Shown one piece after another: positions 8,413 through 16,761 of a stretch of 64,000 nt of DNA. The DNA is from Phytohabitans aurantiacus (GTDB taxonomy: Bacteria; Actinomycetota; Actinomycetes; Mycobacteriales; Micromonosporaceae), in the NCBI RefSeq assembly GCF_027923225.1, contig NZ_BSDI01000001.1:39946-103945 (forward strand). The letters run 5' to 3'. The notes under the pieces were generated by a model. The model was not told the DNA's origin and made no database searches. It saw only the letters and a program-made list of their open reading frames with translations. A program made the translations under genes and the position numbers. Positions within the stretch are counted from its first letter, which is position 1. Each line of letters starts with the position of its first letter.

Positions 8413-9484
8413 CCACCCGGTCGGTGGTAGGGCTGGACTGGCACGTCAGCACGTAACCGGCGGCCAGCTCGTCCGGCTCCAGGGCGTAGTTGCGGGCCAT
8501 CTCCACGGCGCCGTCGACCACCTTCGCCCGGCAGGTCGAGCACACACCGCCCTTGCACGCGTACGGCAGCTCGGCGCGCACCCGGAGCGCCGCGTCCAGT
8601 ACCCGCTCTCCCGGCGCCATCGTGAAGCTGGACGCCCGGCCGTCGAGCAGGATGGTGACCTGGGCGCCGTCTATCTCAGGGGTCTCGCGACGCCGCGGCG
8701 GTGCCGGTACATCCTCCACGTGGAACAGTTCGATGTGGACACCATCCGGCCCGAGGACGGCTTTCGCGTCCATCACCAGACCGTGCGGTCCACAGAGGAA
8801 CCACTCGTCCACGTCGGACAGATCGAGTGCTTCGACGAGCGCGCCGAGGCGGTCTCCGTCGATGCGGCCGGAGAGCAGCCGAGCCTCCTGCGGCTCCCGC
8901 GACAGCACGTGCACGACGTGGAGCCGGTCCGGGTACCGGTCCTTCAGGTCGCTCAGCTCCTCGGCGAACATGACGCTGCGGGCGTACCGGTTGCCGTACA
9001 GCAACGTGAAGCGACTGCCCGCCTCGGTGCTCAGCGCGGTCGCGACCAGCGACAGCACCGGTGTGATGCCCGACCCCGCGACCACCGCGCCGTAGTGCCG
9101 GATCCGGTCGGGCGCGAACGCCGTGGTGAAGTGCCCGAGCGGCGGCAGTACCTCGACCGCGTCGCCGGGCCGCAGCGCGCGGGCGGCGAAGCCGGAGAAC
9201 GCGCCGCCGGGGATCTCCTTGACCCCGATCCGCAGCCGGCCCGAGGCGGCCAGCTCCGCGGGCGTGGAGCAGATCGAGTACGACCGGCGGACATCGTCAC
9301 CATCCGCGGCCACCCGCCGCACGGTGAGGTGCTGCCCAGCCCGGAACCCGAACGTCTCCCGCAGCTCCGGCGGCACCGCGAAGGTCACCGCCACCGAGTC
9401 GTCGGTGAGCCGGTCGACTGCCGCGACGGTGAGCGGATGAAAGACGGGACGCCGCCGCACCGGCCGCGTGATGGTGACGCTCAT
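8393..9484 (-). CDS. paaE: Phenylacetyl-CoA epoxidase reductase subunit PaaE
   Basis: PaaE passes electrons from NADPH through FAD and a 2Fe-2S cluster to the diiron epoxidase PaaABCD. Domains in its 363 residues: FAD-binding (about 10-110, with RRSYSICS), NAD-binding (about 115-230, with VVAGSGITPVLSL) and a C-terminal plant-type ferredoxin domain with CKGGVCSTCRAK and a distal LTCQSS cysteine. ATG 9484 shares one base with the paaD stop (TGATG), so the genes are translationally coupled. Its 3' end overlaps the convergent aldo/keto reductase gene by 20 nt. It is the last gene of the paaABCDE operon. Confidence 0.94.
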   Translation of the reverse strand: MSVTITRPVRRRPVFHPLTVAAVDRLTDDSVAVTFAVPPELRETFGFRAGQHLTVRRVAADGDDVRRSYSICSTPAELAASGRLRIGVKEIPGGAFSGFAARALRPGDAVEVLPPLGHFTTAFAPDRIRHYGAVVAGSGITPVLSLVATALSTEAGSRFTLLYGNRYARSVMFAEELSDLKDRYPDRLHVVHVLSREPQEARLLSGRIDGDRLGALVEALDLSDVDEWFLCGPHGLVMDAKAVLGPDGVHIELFHVEDVPAPPRRRETPEIDGAQVTILLDGRASSFTMAPGERVLDAALRVRAELPYACKGGVCSTCRAKVVDGAVEMARNYALEPDELAAGYVLTCQSSPTTDRVVIDYDA

Positions 9485-9945
9485 CAGAGCGCCTTCACGT
9501 GGTCGAAGGGCTCGGCGCACGCGCGGCAGCGCCACAGCGACTTGCAGGCCGTGGACCCGAATCGGCTGAGCTGCTCGGTGTCGGGGGACCCGCAAAGCGG
9601 GCAACGGACGGAGAGGGCCAACCGGACCGGACCGGCCCGGTGGGGCGGCGCGATTCCCGCCGCGGCCAGCTTCGCGCGGCCGGAGTCGCTGATCCAGTCG
9701 GTGGTCCAGGCCGGCGCGAAGACGGTCTCGACCGCGACATCGCGGTACCCGGCCGCGCGCAAAGCGTCCTGGACGTCGGCCCGGATCACGTCCATGGCCG
9801 GGCAGCCCGTGTACGTGGGCGTGATGGTGACGGTCACCCGCTCACCGTCGACCCGCACGTCCCGCAGGATGCCCAGCTCCTCGATGGTCAGCACCTGCAG
9901 TTCGGGGTCGACCACCGCGGCCGCGGCCTGTCGTGGCGTCACCAT
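9484..9945 (-). CDS. paaD: Phenylacetyl-CoA epoxidase assembly protein PaaD
   Basis: This 153-residue protein has an N-terminal MIP18/DUF59-like domain: DPELQVLTIEELGILRDV, then VTITPTYTGCPAMDVI, where the conserved cysteine is present. A C-terminal zinc ribbon follows (CPLCGS near residue 117, CRAC near 142). PaaD is thought to help mature the iron centres of the epoxidase. ATG 9945 overlaps the end of paaC by 7 nt. Upstream codons in this frame are antisense-like and arginine-rich, so a longer form is unlikely. Confidence 0.92.
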   Translation of the reverse strand: MVTPRQAAAAVVDPELQVLTIEELGILRDVRVDGERVTVTITPTYTGCPAMDVIRADVQDALRAAGYRDVAVETVFAPAWTTDWISDSGRAKLAAAGIAPPHRAGPVRLALSVRCPLCGSPDTEQLSRFGSTACKSLWRCRACAEPFDHVKAL

Positions 9946-10634
9946 TTCGCACCCGGGTGCGCCCGGTGCAGCACCTGCATCTCGGCGAGCAGGTACGACA
10001 GGTGCTCGGTGTGGACGCCCGACCTCCCGCCGTCCGGCGCCCAGCCGCCGTCGCCCGGCCGCACCAGCGTCGCCTCGGCAAGGACGGGCTCGACGAGGGT
10101 CAGCCAGTCGCTCCGGCTGACCTCGCCGGCGGTCAGCTCGTGCGTGTACGGCCAGATGTCGTCGACGGCGTCCTGCATGCGCCGGTGCGACTCCTCGGTG
10201 CCGTCGCCCAGCCGGATAGTCCACTGTGAACTGTGGTCGAAGTGGTACGCCGACTCCTTGCGGGCCTTGGCCGCGATGGCGGCGAGCCGTTCGTCGGGCC
10301 CCGCGGCGAGCGCCGTGTAGAGCGGCAACTGGTACGCCGACAGGAACAGCAGCTTGGCCATCGTGACCGCGAAGTCGCCATTGGGCAGCTCGACCAGCAG
10401 GCAGTTGCGAAACTCGCGATCGTCGCGCAGGTACGCCAGCGCGTCCTCGTCCTTGCCGAGCGACTCGCCCGCGTAGGTGAGCAGCAGTCGCGCGGCGCCG
10501 AGCTGGTCAAGAGCGATGTTGGCGAGCGCGACGTCTTCTTCCATCTCGGGCGAGCTGGCGTGCCACTCGGCGAGACGCTGCGCCGCGATCAGCGCGTCGT
10601 CACCGAATCCAAGCAGCCGGTCCACATCACTCAC
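9939..10634 (-). CDS. paaC: Phenylacetyl-CoA epoxidase structural subunit PaaC
   Basis: This 231-residue ferritin-like four-helix protein is the non-catalytic partner of PaaA in the heterodimeric core. Diagnostic segments are DDALIAAQRLAEWHASSPEMEEDVA split across the first helices, ALDQLGAARLLLTYAGE, the following LPNGDFAVT and KESAYHFDHSSQW. GTG 10634 overlaps the paaB stop by 4 nt (GTGA). Confidence 0.94.
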   Translation of the reverse strand: MSDVDRLLGFGDDALIAAQRLAEWHASSPEMEEDVALANIALDQLGAARLLLTYAGESLGKDEDALAYLRDDREFRNCLLVELPNGDFAVTMAKLLFLSAYQLPLYTALAAGPDERLAAIAAKARKESAYHFDHSSQWTIRLGDGTEESHRRMQDAVDDIWPYTHELTAGEVSRSDWLTLVEPVLAEATLVRPGDGGWAPDGGRSGVHTEHLSYLLAEMQVLHRAHPGAKW

Positions 10635-10915
10635 AGGTGCTGCACCCCGTCCGGCACCTCGTAGAACGTGGGGTGGCGGTACACCTTGTCAGCCGCGGGG
10701 TCGAAGAACGCGTCCTTCTCGTCCGGGCTCGACGCGGTGATGGCCGTGGCGGGCACGACCCAGATCGACACGCCCTCCTGCCGGCGGGTGTACAGGTCAC
10801 GGGCGTTGCGCAGCGCCATCGGGGCGTCCGGCGCGCGCAGGCTGCCGACGTGCCCGTGCGACAGCCCTCGCCGGGGCCTGACGAACACCTCCCAGAGCGG
10901 CCATTCACTGCTCAT
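10631..10915 (-). CDS. paaB: Phenylacetyl-CoA epoxidase subunit PaaB
   Basis: This 94-residue small subunit shows the family pattern WPLWEVFVRPRRGLSHGHVG near the N-terminus, then ALRNARDLYTRR, and ends HPTFYEVPDGVQHL. PaaB bridges PaaAC heterodimers. The ATG at 10915 overlaps the paaA stop by 4 nt (ATGA), which fixes the start. Confidence 0.94.
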   Translation of the reverse strand: MSSEWPLWEVFVRPRRGLSHGHVGSLRAPDAPMALRNARDLYTRRQEGVSIWVVPATAITASSPDEKDAFFDPAADKVYRHPTFYEVPDGVQHL

Positions 10916-11916
10916 CGTGACCTCTTCTTGGCGTAGGCGGCCGCGGCTTCGCGTACCCAGGCACCCTCGGCGTGGGCGCCGCGCCGGTGCGCCATCCGCT
11001 GCCGGTTGCACGGACCGTCGCCCGATATGACCCGCTTGAGCTCGTCGTAGTCGGGCTGCGTGTAGTCGTACGCCTGCCGTTCCTCGTTCCACCGCAGGTC
11101 GGGGTCTGGCAGCGTCAAGCCCAGTACCTCGGCCTGCTGCACGCACATGTCGACGAACCGCTGCCGCAGCTCGTCGTTGGAGAACCGCTTGATCTTCCAT
11201 GCCATCGACTGCGCGGAGTGCGTCGAGTCGGCGTCGGGCGGGCCGAACATCGCGAGCGACGGGTACCACCAGCGGTTCACCGAGTCCTGCGCCAGCGCCT
11301 TCTGGCCGTCTGTGCCGTGCGCGAGCGTGTGGAGGATCTCGTACCCCTGCCGCTGGTGGAACGACTCCTCCTTGCAGATCCGGATCATCGCCCGGGCATA
11401 GGGGCCGTACGAGCACCGGCACAGCGGCACCTGGTTGACGATCGCGGCACCGTCGACGAGCCAGCCGATCGCGCCGACGTCCGCCCAGGTGAGCGTCGGG
11501 TAGTTGAAGATCGAGCTGTACTTCTGCCGGCCCTCCAGCAGCATCTGGACCAGCTCGTCCCGGCTCACGCCCAGGGTTTCGGCGGCGGCGTACAGGTACA
11601 GCCCGTGCCCGGCCTCGTCCTGGACCTTGGCGAGCAGGATGGCCTTGCGCTTGAGGCTGGGCGCCCGGCTGATCCAGTTGCCCTCGGGTTGCATGCCAAT
11701 GATCTCGGAGTGGGCGTGCTGGGCGATCTGCCGGATCAGCGTCTTCCGGTACGAATCCGGCATCCAGTCGCGTGGCTCGATCTTCTGATCGGCCTCGATC
11801 ACCGCGGTGAAGTACTCCTCGAGCCCTTCGCTGCCGCTGACCTGGCGACCGGCAGCGTCCCGGAGCGCCTCTTCAGCGGCCTCGACCTCACCCAGAAGTC
11901 CGTCATTCCCGTACAC
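10912..11916 (-). CDS. paaA: Phenylacetyl-CoA epoxidase catalytic subunit PaaA
   Basis: This 334-residue diiron oxygenase epoxidises phenylacetyl-CoA at ring carbons 1,2, the committing step of aerobic phenylacetate breakdown. Iron ligand motifs are visible: E-x-x-H type QDEAGHGLYLY in the first pair and CKEESFHQRQGYE in the second. NRWWYPSLAMFGPPD and ISGDGPCNRQRM are further family signatures. Start is GTG 11916. It is the first gene of paaABCDE and diverges from the gene at 12070, with 153 nt between them. The paaK ligase, ring-opening and beta-oxidation genes and a PaaR repressor are not in the window. Confidence 0.95.
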   Translation of the reverse strand: MYGNDGLLGEVEAAEEALRDAAGRQVSGSEGLEEYFTAVIEADQKIEPRDWMPDSYRKTLIRQIAQHAHSEIIGMQPEGNWISRAPSLKRKAILLAKVQDEAGHGLYLYAAAETLGVSRDELVQMLLEGRQKYSSIFNYPTLTWADVGAIGWLVDGAAIVNQVPLCRCSYGPYARAMIRICKEESFHQRQGYEILHTLAHGTDGQKALAQDSVNRWWYPSLAMFGPPDADSTHSAQSMAWKIKRFSNDELRQRFVDMCVQQAEVLGLTLPDPDLRWNEERQAYDYTQPDYDELKRVISGDGPCNRQRMAHRRGAHAEGAWVREAAAAYAKKRSR

Positions 11917-11976
11917 CCCATCAGTGTTACAGCTCAGGCGTTGCGCGGCCAGCGGGTGTCACAAACTCCACTCGCA

Positions 11977-11992
11977 GTAGTCGATCAACTAC
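11977..11992. promoter_or_regulatory. Candidate operator upstream of paaA
   Basis: GTAGTCGATCAACTAC is a 16-bp palindrome with one mismatched pair. It lies 61 nt upstream of the paaA start and 78 nt upstream of the divergent gene. Size and position suit a TetR-type regulator (inference); no regulator gene is adjacent. Confidence 0.35.
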
Positions 11993-12069
11993 GACATGGC
12001 GTTTCGAGGTTTGAGACGTAGACTCCACGGGTCCATCCCTCCGGCTACACCCCCCTGGAAACACCCCTC

Positions 12070-13032
12070 ATGCGCCCTCGCGTGATCATGTGGTTCACGA
12101 TCGCGGCGGTCGTCCTCGGCGGATTCGTTCTTGTACCCGCCGCATTTGCCCGACTCGGGCGGGACGCGCCCGACGCAGCCCCGGCGCCGGCGGCATCGCC
12201 GTCGACATCGCCGTCGGTTGTGGCGACCACGCCACCGCAAAAACCGACACCGAGCCCAAGATCGGACGCGAAAAACCGAACCACTCTGGCCGCTGGCCCC
12301 GTAGAGGTTGATGTGGATGGTTTCTTCGGATGGGCGCTACTCGACCGCGCCACCGGCAAGATCGCCGGTTCGAAGAATATCTCCGCCACCAACTCCACCG
12401 AGTCGATGATCAAGATCTGGCTCGTCTCCGACTACCTTCGGCGTGCCGCCGAGCGGGGCGAGAAGCCGTCGGCCGAACGGCTCGCCCAGGCCAGTACGGC
12501 TATCCGCGACAGCAACGACGACGCGGCGCAGTCGCTGTATGTGGCGGGCGGCGGCGATCCGGTGGTCACCCGCATGATCTCGATCTGCGGGCTGACCGAT
12601 ACGAAGATCGGCCGGTCGGGGTGGTGGAGCTACACCCAGATGTCGCCACGTGACGCGGTGCGCCTCGGCGACTGCGTCAAGAACGGCACCGCCGCCGGTC
12701 CACAGTGGACCGGCTGGGTGCTGAACGAGATGGCTCGCGTGCGCGGTACGACGGCCGACAAGGACCAGCACGAAAAGTCCGGCGGCGGTCGCTGGGGCAT
12801 CATCGACGGCCTGCCCGACGAGATCGTCAAGCAGGGCGTCGGCATCAAGAACGGCTGGACCCGGATCGGCGCGGACGGCATGTGGCACCTCAACTGCCTG
12901 GCGGTGGCAGATGACTGGGTACTGGCCGTGATGACCCGCTACCCGATCGAGTACGGGCTCGACTACGGAGCCAACGTGTGCGCGAGCGTCGCGAGGCAAC
13001 TCGTCACACAGACACCCGAGACGAAGGGCTAA
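12070..13032 (+). CDS. Exported class-A beta-lactamase-fold serine hydrolase (copy 1)
   Basis: This 320-residue protein has an N-terminal membrane anchor or signal (residues 5-27) and a Pro/Ser/Thr linker to about residue 70. A beta-lactamase2-like domain follows: catalytic SxxK in the segment STESMIKIWLVSDYLRRA, an SDN-like DSNDDAAQSLY, and a KxG element IKNGWTR in place of KTG. The family includes class A beta-lactamases and D,D-peptidase-like proteins; I see no firm ground for calling it a resistance enzyme. It is followed 8 nt later by a paralogue with the same architecture, indicating tandem duplication and one transcript. Cysteines at about 177, 197, 277 and 307 could form disulphides. 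Confidence 0.8.
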   Translation: MRPRVIMWFTIAAVVLGGFVLVPAAFARLGRDAPDAAPAPAASPSTSPSVVATTPPQKPTPSPRSDAKNRTTLAAGPVEVDVDGFFGWALLDRATGKIAGSKNISATNSTESMIKIWLVSDYLRRAAERGEKPSAERLAQASTAIRDSNDDAAQSLYVAGGGDPVVTRMISICGLTDTKIGRSGWWSYTQMSPRDAVRLGDCVKNGTAAGPQWTGWVLNEMARVRGTTADKDQHEKSGGGRWGIIDGLPDEIVKQGVGIKNGWTRIGADGMWHLNCLAVADDWVLAVMTRYPIEYGLDYGANVCASVARQLVTQTPETKG

Positions 13033-13040
13033 CCCACACG

Positions 13041-13961
13041 ATGGCTAAGTCGCGGCGGCGTTCCCGCTCCGGTTCCGGTAAGGCGCTCTGGGCAGTACTC
13101 GGCGTCGTCACCGTCGCGGGATTGGCGCTAGCCGGCGTCGGACTCCGGACGCTTCCCGGCTCGCCACTCGCGGCCAGCGCGGCCGGCTCTGGCGGCTCGA
13201 CCACCACCGGCGCGTCAGGCTCGTCGAATTCGCCCTCGGCGTCACCGAGCCCGACCCTGCCCCCGCTCGCGATCCGGCCCGCCAGCATCACGCTCGACGT
13301 GGAGGGTGACTTCTCGTGGGCGATGATCGATCGGCGCGACGGAAAGATCTCCGGCTCGAAGAACATGGCCACGACCAGCAGCACCGCCTCGATGATCAAG
13401 GCGTGGATCGGGGCCGACTACCTGCGCCGCGCGGCTGAAAACGGCCAGACGCCCAGCAACCTGCGCATGGAACAGCTCCGCATCATGATCCGAGACAGCG
13501 ACAACGACGCGGCGCAGACTCTCTGGGGTCAGGTGGGGCGCGCCGCCTCGACGCAGCGGATGATCAAAATGTGCAAGCTCACCGACAGTAAGGCGAACTC
13601 CAACTGGAGCATCACCGCCCTGTCGTCCCGCGACACCGCCCGCCTTGGCGCCTGCATCGCAGACGGTCGCGCCGCCGGCAAGAAGTGGACGCCCTGGCTG
13701 CTCGACGAGATGCGGGCGGTACGCGGCGTCGGCGACTTCGGCATCCGCAAGGCGTTCGCCGAGGACGTGTCCGACACGATCGCCATCAAGAACGGCTGGG
13801 TGGTCCGCGACGCTTCTGGCGAGTGGGAGGTCAACTGCCTGGCGATCGGCGACAAGTGGGCGCTCGGCGTGATGACGCACTACCCGGCGAACCTCGGCTA
13901 CGAGTACGGCGCCAAGATCTGCCAGGACGTGGCGCTCAAGCTCAAGACGCCGACGGCCTAG
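13041..13961 (+). CDS. Exported class-A beta-lactamase-fold serine hydrolase (copy 2)
   Basis: This 306-residue paralogue of the preceding product has an RRRSRSGSGK basic start, one membrane segment (about 14-37), a Gly/Ser/Thr linker, and then the same domain. It shows STASMIKAWIGADYLRRA with SxxK, DSDNDAAQTLW with an intact SDN, and IKNGW near the C-terminus. The SDN of this copy is closer to class A enzymes than the SND of copy 1, so the two may differ in activity. ATG 13041 follows copy 1's stop by 8 nt. The 3' end overlaps mqnA's end (convergent) by 4 nt. Confidence 0.8.
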   Translation: MAKSRRRSRSGSGKALWAVLGVVTVAGLALAGVGLRTLPGSPLAASAAGSGGSTTTGASGSSNSPSASPSPTLPPLAIRPASITLDVEGDFSWAMIDRRDGKISGSKNMATTSSTASMIKAWIGADYLRRAAENGQTPSNLRMEQLRIMIRDSDNDAAQTLWGQVGRAASTQRMIKMCKLTDSKANSNWSITALSSRDTARLGACIADGRAAGKKWTPWLLDEMRAVRGVGDFGIRKAFAEDVSDTIAIKNGWVVRDASGEWEVNCLAIGDKWALGVMTHYPANLGYEYGAKICQDVALKLKTPTA

Positions 13962-14797
13962 GGAAGCACGAACTCCGGGCCATGGTCCGGTAGCGGCGGT
14001 GCCGCGCCCAGCGCCACGGCGCGCTGGGCGAACTCGCGCAGCCCCGCGACCTGGCGCTCACCGAGCGAGAAGTCGAGCACCCGGAAGTACGAGGCCAGCG
14101 TCGCCGCGTCGAAGGGCTCCCAGCGCGCCGCGCTCGCGGCCACCTCGTCGAGCTCGGCCAGGCACAGGTCACGCGAGCGCAGGAACGACTCGTGCACCTC
14201 TTTCACCAGGCCGGGATGTGCGTCGGCGAACTCGCGTCGGACCGCCCAAACGGCGAACACCATCGGCAGGCCGGTCCACTCCCGCCAGGCCTGGCCCAGG
14301 TCGGTGACGGTCAGGCCACGCCGGGGCGCCTCGTACAGGGCCCGCAGCGCCGTGTCGCCGATGAGCACGCCAGCGTCCGCCTCGAGCAGCATCTGCGTCA
14401 GGTCGGGCGGGCAGCTGAAGTACTCGGGATTGGCCCCGTACCGCTCCGCGAGCAGCATCTGGGCGAGCAGGACGCCGGTGCGCGACGTGGAGCCGAGGGC
14501 CACCTTGGCGTTGTCGAGGTCGGCGAGCGGCCGCGTGGAGACCAGGTTGACGGAGAGCACCGGCCCATCGCTGCCCACCGCGAGATCCGGCAGGAGTAGC
14601 AGGTCGTCGGCGTTGCGCAGGTACTCGACCAGCGAGATCGGCCCGATGTCCAGGTCGCCGGCCACGAGGGCCGAGTTCAACCGGTCCGGCGAGTCCTTGT
14701 GCAGCTCAACATCGATAAGCGCGCCCGAGCGCATCAAGCCCCAGTAGATCGGTAGGCAGTTCAGAAACTGGATGTGGCCGACTCTCGGACGCCTCAT
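13958..14797 (-). CDS. mqnA: Chorismate dehydratase MqnA
   Basis: MqnA removes water from chorismate to give 3-enolpyruvyl-benzoate, the first step of the futalosine menaquinone pathway. The 279-residue product has the family start RVGHIQFLNCLPIYWGL. It also has DIGPISLVEYLRNADDLLLL split by natural breaks, SVNLVSTRPL, LGSTSRTG, and LIGDTALRALYE, the periplasmic-binding-protein-like fold of the family. ATG 14797 is favoured over GTG 14806. The start lies inside the 3' end of the MFS gene (92-nt same-strand overlap), implying translational coupling. It encodes the entry enzyme for the pathway of mqnC and ubiX/ubiA/ubiD in this window. Confidence 0.94.
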   Translation of the reverse strand: MRRPRVGHIQFLNCLPIYWGLMRSGALIDVELHKDSPDRLNSALVAGDLDIGPISLVEYLRNADDLLLLPDLAVGSDGPVLSVNLVSTRPLADLDNAKVALGSTSRTGVLLAQMLLAERYGANPEYFSCPPDLTQMLLEADAGVLIGDTALRALYEAPRRGLTVTDLGQAWREWTGLPMVFAVWAVRREFADAHPGLVKEVHESFLRSRDLCLAELDEVAASAARWEPFDAATLASYFRVLDFSLGERQVAGLREFAQRAVALGAAPPLPDHGPEFVLP

Positions 14798-16040
14798 GAT
14801 CCCCACCGTATCGATCGCCTCCGGGAGTGGGTCGGGCAGTCACCTCAGAAGTGGCCGACCGCACCTTCGGCGCGACCAGAAGCACCACGAGCAGCCCGGC
14901 CAGCCCGCAGACCGCCACGAGCGGCCTCGGCTCGAACCGTTCGAGCAGCAGCCCGCCAGCGAGGAACCCGAAGAGCCCCGCGCCCTGGATCGCCGCGCCC
15001 TGCGCCGCGAACGCCCTGCCTCGGTCCGCGGCGGGCACCCGGTTCGCCATGATCATGGTGCTGAAGACGTTGAGCCCGCCGTTGAACACGCCCCCGAACA
15101 GCCACAACGGCAGGAGCCAGCCCCAGCTTGGCACCGCCGCGCTCGCCAGCACCGCGACGCAGCACAGCCCGAGCATCAGCATCAGCCCGTCGACCAGTGC
15201 GCCGTCGCTCCGCGCCCGCTGGACCGACCGGGCCAGCAGCCACCCACCGGCCAGCATGCCAGCCGTCCAGGTCGCCTGGACCAGCCCGAACACGGTTGTC
15301 GAACTGTCCAGCGTGTCCCGCACGAAGAAGACCTCGACGACGTTCACCGCTCCGACCCCAGCCACCGTGCCGGCGATGGCCGCGGTCATCGCCAGCACGA
15401 TCGGATCCTGGCGCAACGTCCACCCGGCTCCAGCCACGCCGGCCGCAGCCGGCTTGGCCCTCATGCCACCTCCTCTTCGTGTACCGAGCAGAAGCCCCGC
15501 CGCGACCAAGCTGAGATAGCTCACGGAGTCGATGAGCAGCGGAACCCTGACCCCGAACTCCCCGACGAGCAGGCCCGCCAATGCCGGCCCGAGCAGCACA
15601 CCCACCGAGTTGGCAGTCTGGTTGACGGCGCTCGCCCGCGGCAGGTCAAATCGGCTGACCATCTCCGGGAGCAGCGCGGCCAGAGTCGGCTGGGTCACCG
15701 CAAGCCCGCTCGCCAGCAGCGCCACGAGCACGATCTTCACGCCCACGCCGTCCGCGAAGGCGAGCGAGAGGCAGATCGCCGCCTGCGAGAGCCCCGCACA
15801 GATCAGCAGCGTGCGGCTGTCGACCCGGTCCGCCAGCCGCCCGGCGAGCGGCGCCAGCAGCACGAGCGGCGCGACCCCGGCCAGCATCAGCGCGGCGACC
15901 GAGAAGCCCCCAGCCCCGGACGACTGGAGCGCGAGGGCGAGCGCGGTCGCCGCGAGCAAGTCTCCGCAAGCCGAGATGCCCCGAGCTCCGGCCGCGACAT
16001 ACACGTCACGCCACCGCGACTCGGAAGATGTGAAGGACAT
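14706..16040 (-). CDS. MFS efflux transporter
   Basis: This 444-residue major-facilitator protein has about 12 hydrophobic segments and the family A-motif variant LAGRLADRVDSRTLL between helices 2 and 3, resembling EntS/MefA-like exporters. ATG 16040 lies within the operator-like inverted repeat 16027-16064, next to a divergent ArsR-type gene. A regulator-controlled efflux pump is the likely role (inference). The last 30 residues are polar and overlap the mqnA start region by 92 nt. That tail may be an extension retained because of the overlap. Confidence 0.85.
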   Translation of the reverse strand: MSFTSSESRWRDVYVAAGARGISACGDLLAATALALALQSSGAGGFSVAALMLAGVAPLVLLAPLAGRLADRVDSRTLLICAGLSQAAICLSLAFADGVGVKIVLVALLASGLAVTQPTLAALLPEMVSRFDLPRASAVNQTANSVGVLLGPALAGLLVGEFGVRVPLLIDSVSYLSLVAAGLLLGTRRGGGMRAKPAAAGVAGAGWTLRQDPIVLAMTAAIAGTVAGVGAVNVVEVFFVRDTLDSSTTVFGLVQATWTAGMLAGGWLLARSVQRARSDGALVDGLMLMLGLCCVAVLASAAVPSWGWLLPLWLFGGVFNGGLNVFSTMIMANRVPAADRGRAFAAQGAAIQGAGLFGFLAGGLLLERFEPRPLVAVCGLAGLLVVLLVAPKVRSATSEVTARPTPGGDRYGGDHEASESRPHPVSELPTDLLGLDALGRAYRC

Positions 16041-16064
16041 ACTTCGAAAGTAATCCTTCACATC
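16027..16064. promoter_or_regulatory. Operator-like inverted repeat at MFS start
   Basis: GATGTGAAGGA (16027-16037) and TCCTTCACATC (16054-16064) are perfect 11-bp inverted repeats separated by 16 nt. The left arm covers codons 1-5 of the MFS gene and the right arm lies just upstream of it. The ArsR-type gene starts 49 nt away. Regulator binding here would block the pump and possibly autoregulate. Confidence 0.65.
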
Positions 16065-16112
16065 TCCAGCCCGCAACCCTTCGGCGCTCCCGTGTGATGT
16101 GAGACTGGGGCG

Positions 16113-16688
16113 GTGACGTCGGGACAGCAGCGGATGACGATTACCGACCCGCAGGTGATGCGCGCGCTCGCGCACCCGGCACGGTTGGCGATCATGGAGT
16201 ACCTCAGCTCGACCGGCGCCGCCGTGACGGCGACCGAGGGCGCGGAGGTCGTGGGGCTCTCGCCGAGCGCGACCAGCTATCACCTCCGCGCGCTCGCCAA
16301 GGCGGGCATGGTCGAGCAGGCGCCCAGCCGGGGCGACGGCCGGGAGCGGGTCTGGCAGAGCGCCGTCGTGTCGTGGCAGATCGACGCCGGCCCGGGCGCC
16401 GACGAGGAGACCCGGGCGGCCGAGGGCGCGCTGATCGACGCGTACCTGGCGCGGACCGTCGAGCGGGTACGCGAGTGGATGCGGAGCCCCGACGTTTACT
16501 CGCGCGAGTGGTACGACGCCGCGACCTTGAATGAGTCGGTGCTGTTCGTGACGGCGGAAGAGTTGACGGCGCTCGGCGCGGCGGTGCGCGAGCTGGTCGA
16601 GCCCTACAAGCGGCGGCACCGCATGACCGGCGCACCCGCGGGCGCCCGAACCGTCGCGGCGCAATTCATAGCAATCCCCACCGACTGA
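16113..16688 (+). CDS. ArsR-family winged-helix transcriptional regulator
   Basis: This 191-residue protein starts with DPQVMRALAHPARLAIMEYL, the classic ArsR first helices. The recognition helix segment VVGLSPSATSYHLRALAKAGMVEQ follows in two parts and then a basic wing, RGDGRERVWQ. The C-terminal half is helical, acidic and of unknown ligand specificity; no metal-binding cysteine motif is evident, so a metal sensor is unlikely. GTG 16113 and ATG 16134 are both possible starts. Its divergent arrangement with the MFS gene and the shared inverted repeat argue that it represses the pump. Confidence 0.85.
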   Translation: MTSGQQRMTITDPQVMRALAHPARLAIMEYLSSTGAAVTATEGAEVVGLSPSATSYHLRALAKAGMVEQAPSRGDGRERVWQSAVVSWQIDAGPGADEETRAAEGALIDAYLARTVERVREWMRSPDVYSREWYDAATLNESVLFVTAEELTALGAAVRELVEPYKRRHRMTGAPAGARTVAAQFIAIPTD

Positions 16689-16713
16689 CCACCCTCACAG
16701 CGCTGGACAGCCG

Positions 16714-16752
16714 GTACTACAAACTGTTTGTAGTACAAACTGTTTGTAGTAC
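16714..16752. promoter_or_regulatory. Overlapping palindrome/direct-repeat operator of ATPase gene
   Basis: GTACTACAAAC (16714-16724) is followed by a near-complement ending TTTGTAGTAC, making a 23-bp palindrome (16714-16736). The unit AAACTGTTTGTAGTAC then repeats once more (16737-16752). The repeat ends 9 nt before the GTG start at 16762, leaving no room for a normal RBS. Leaderless transcription from a tightly repressed promoter is inferred. Confidence 0.6.
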
Positions 16753-16761
16753 CGTGTCCTT

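Noticed and set aside
12070..13961. Calling the two serine hydrolases antibiotic-resistance beta-lactamases
   Set aside because: Motif changes and membrane anchoring leave the activity open, so only the fold is claimed.
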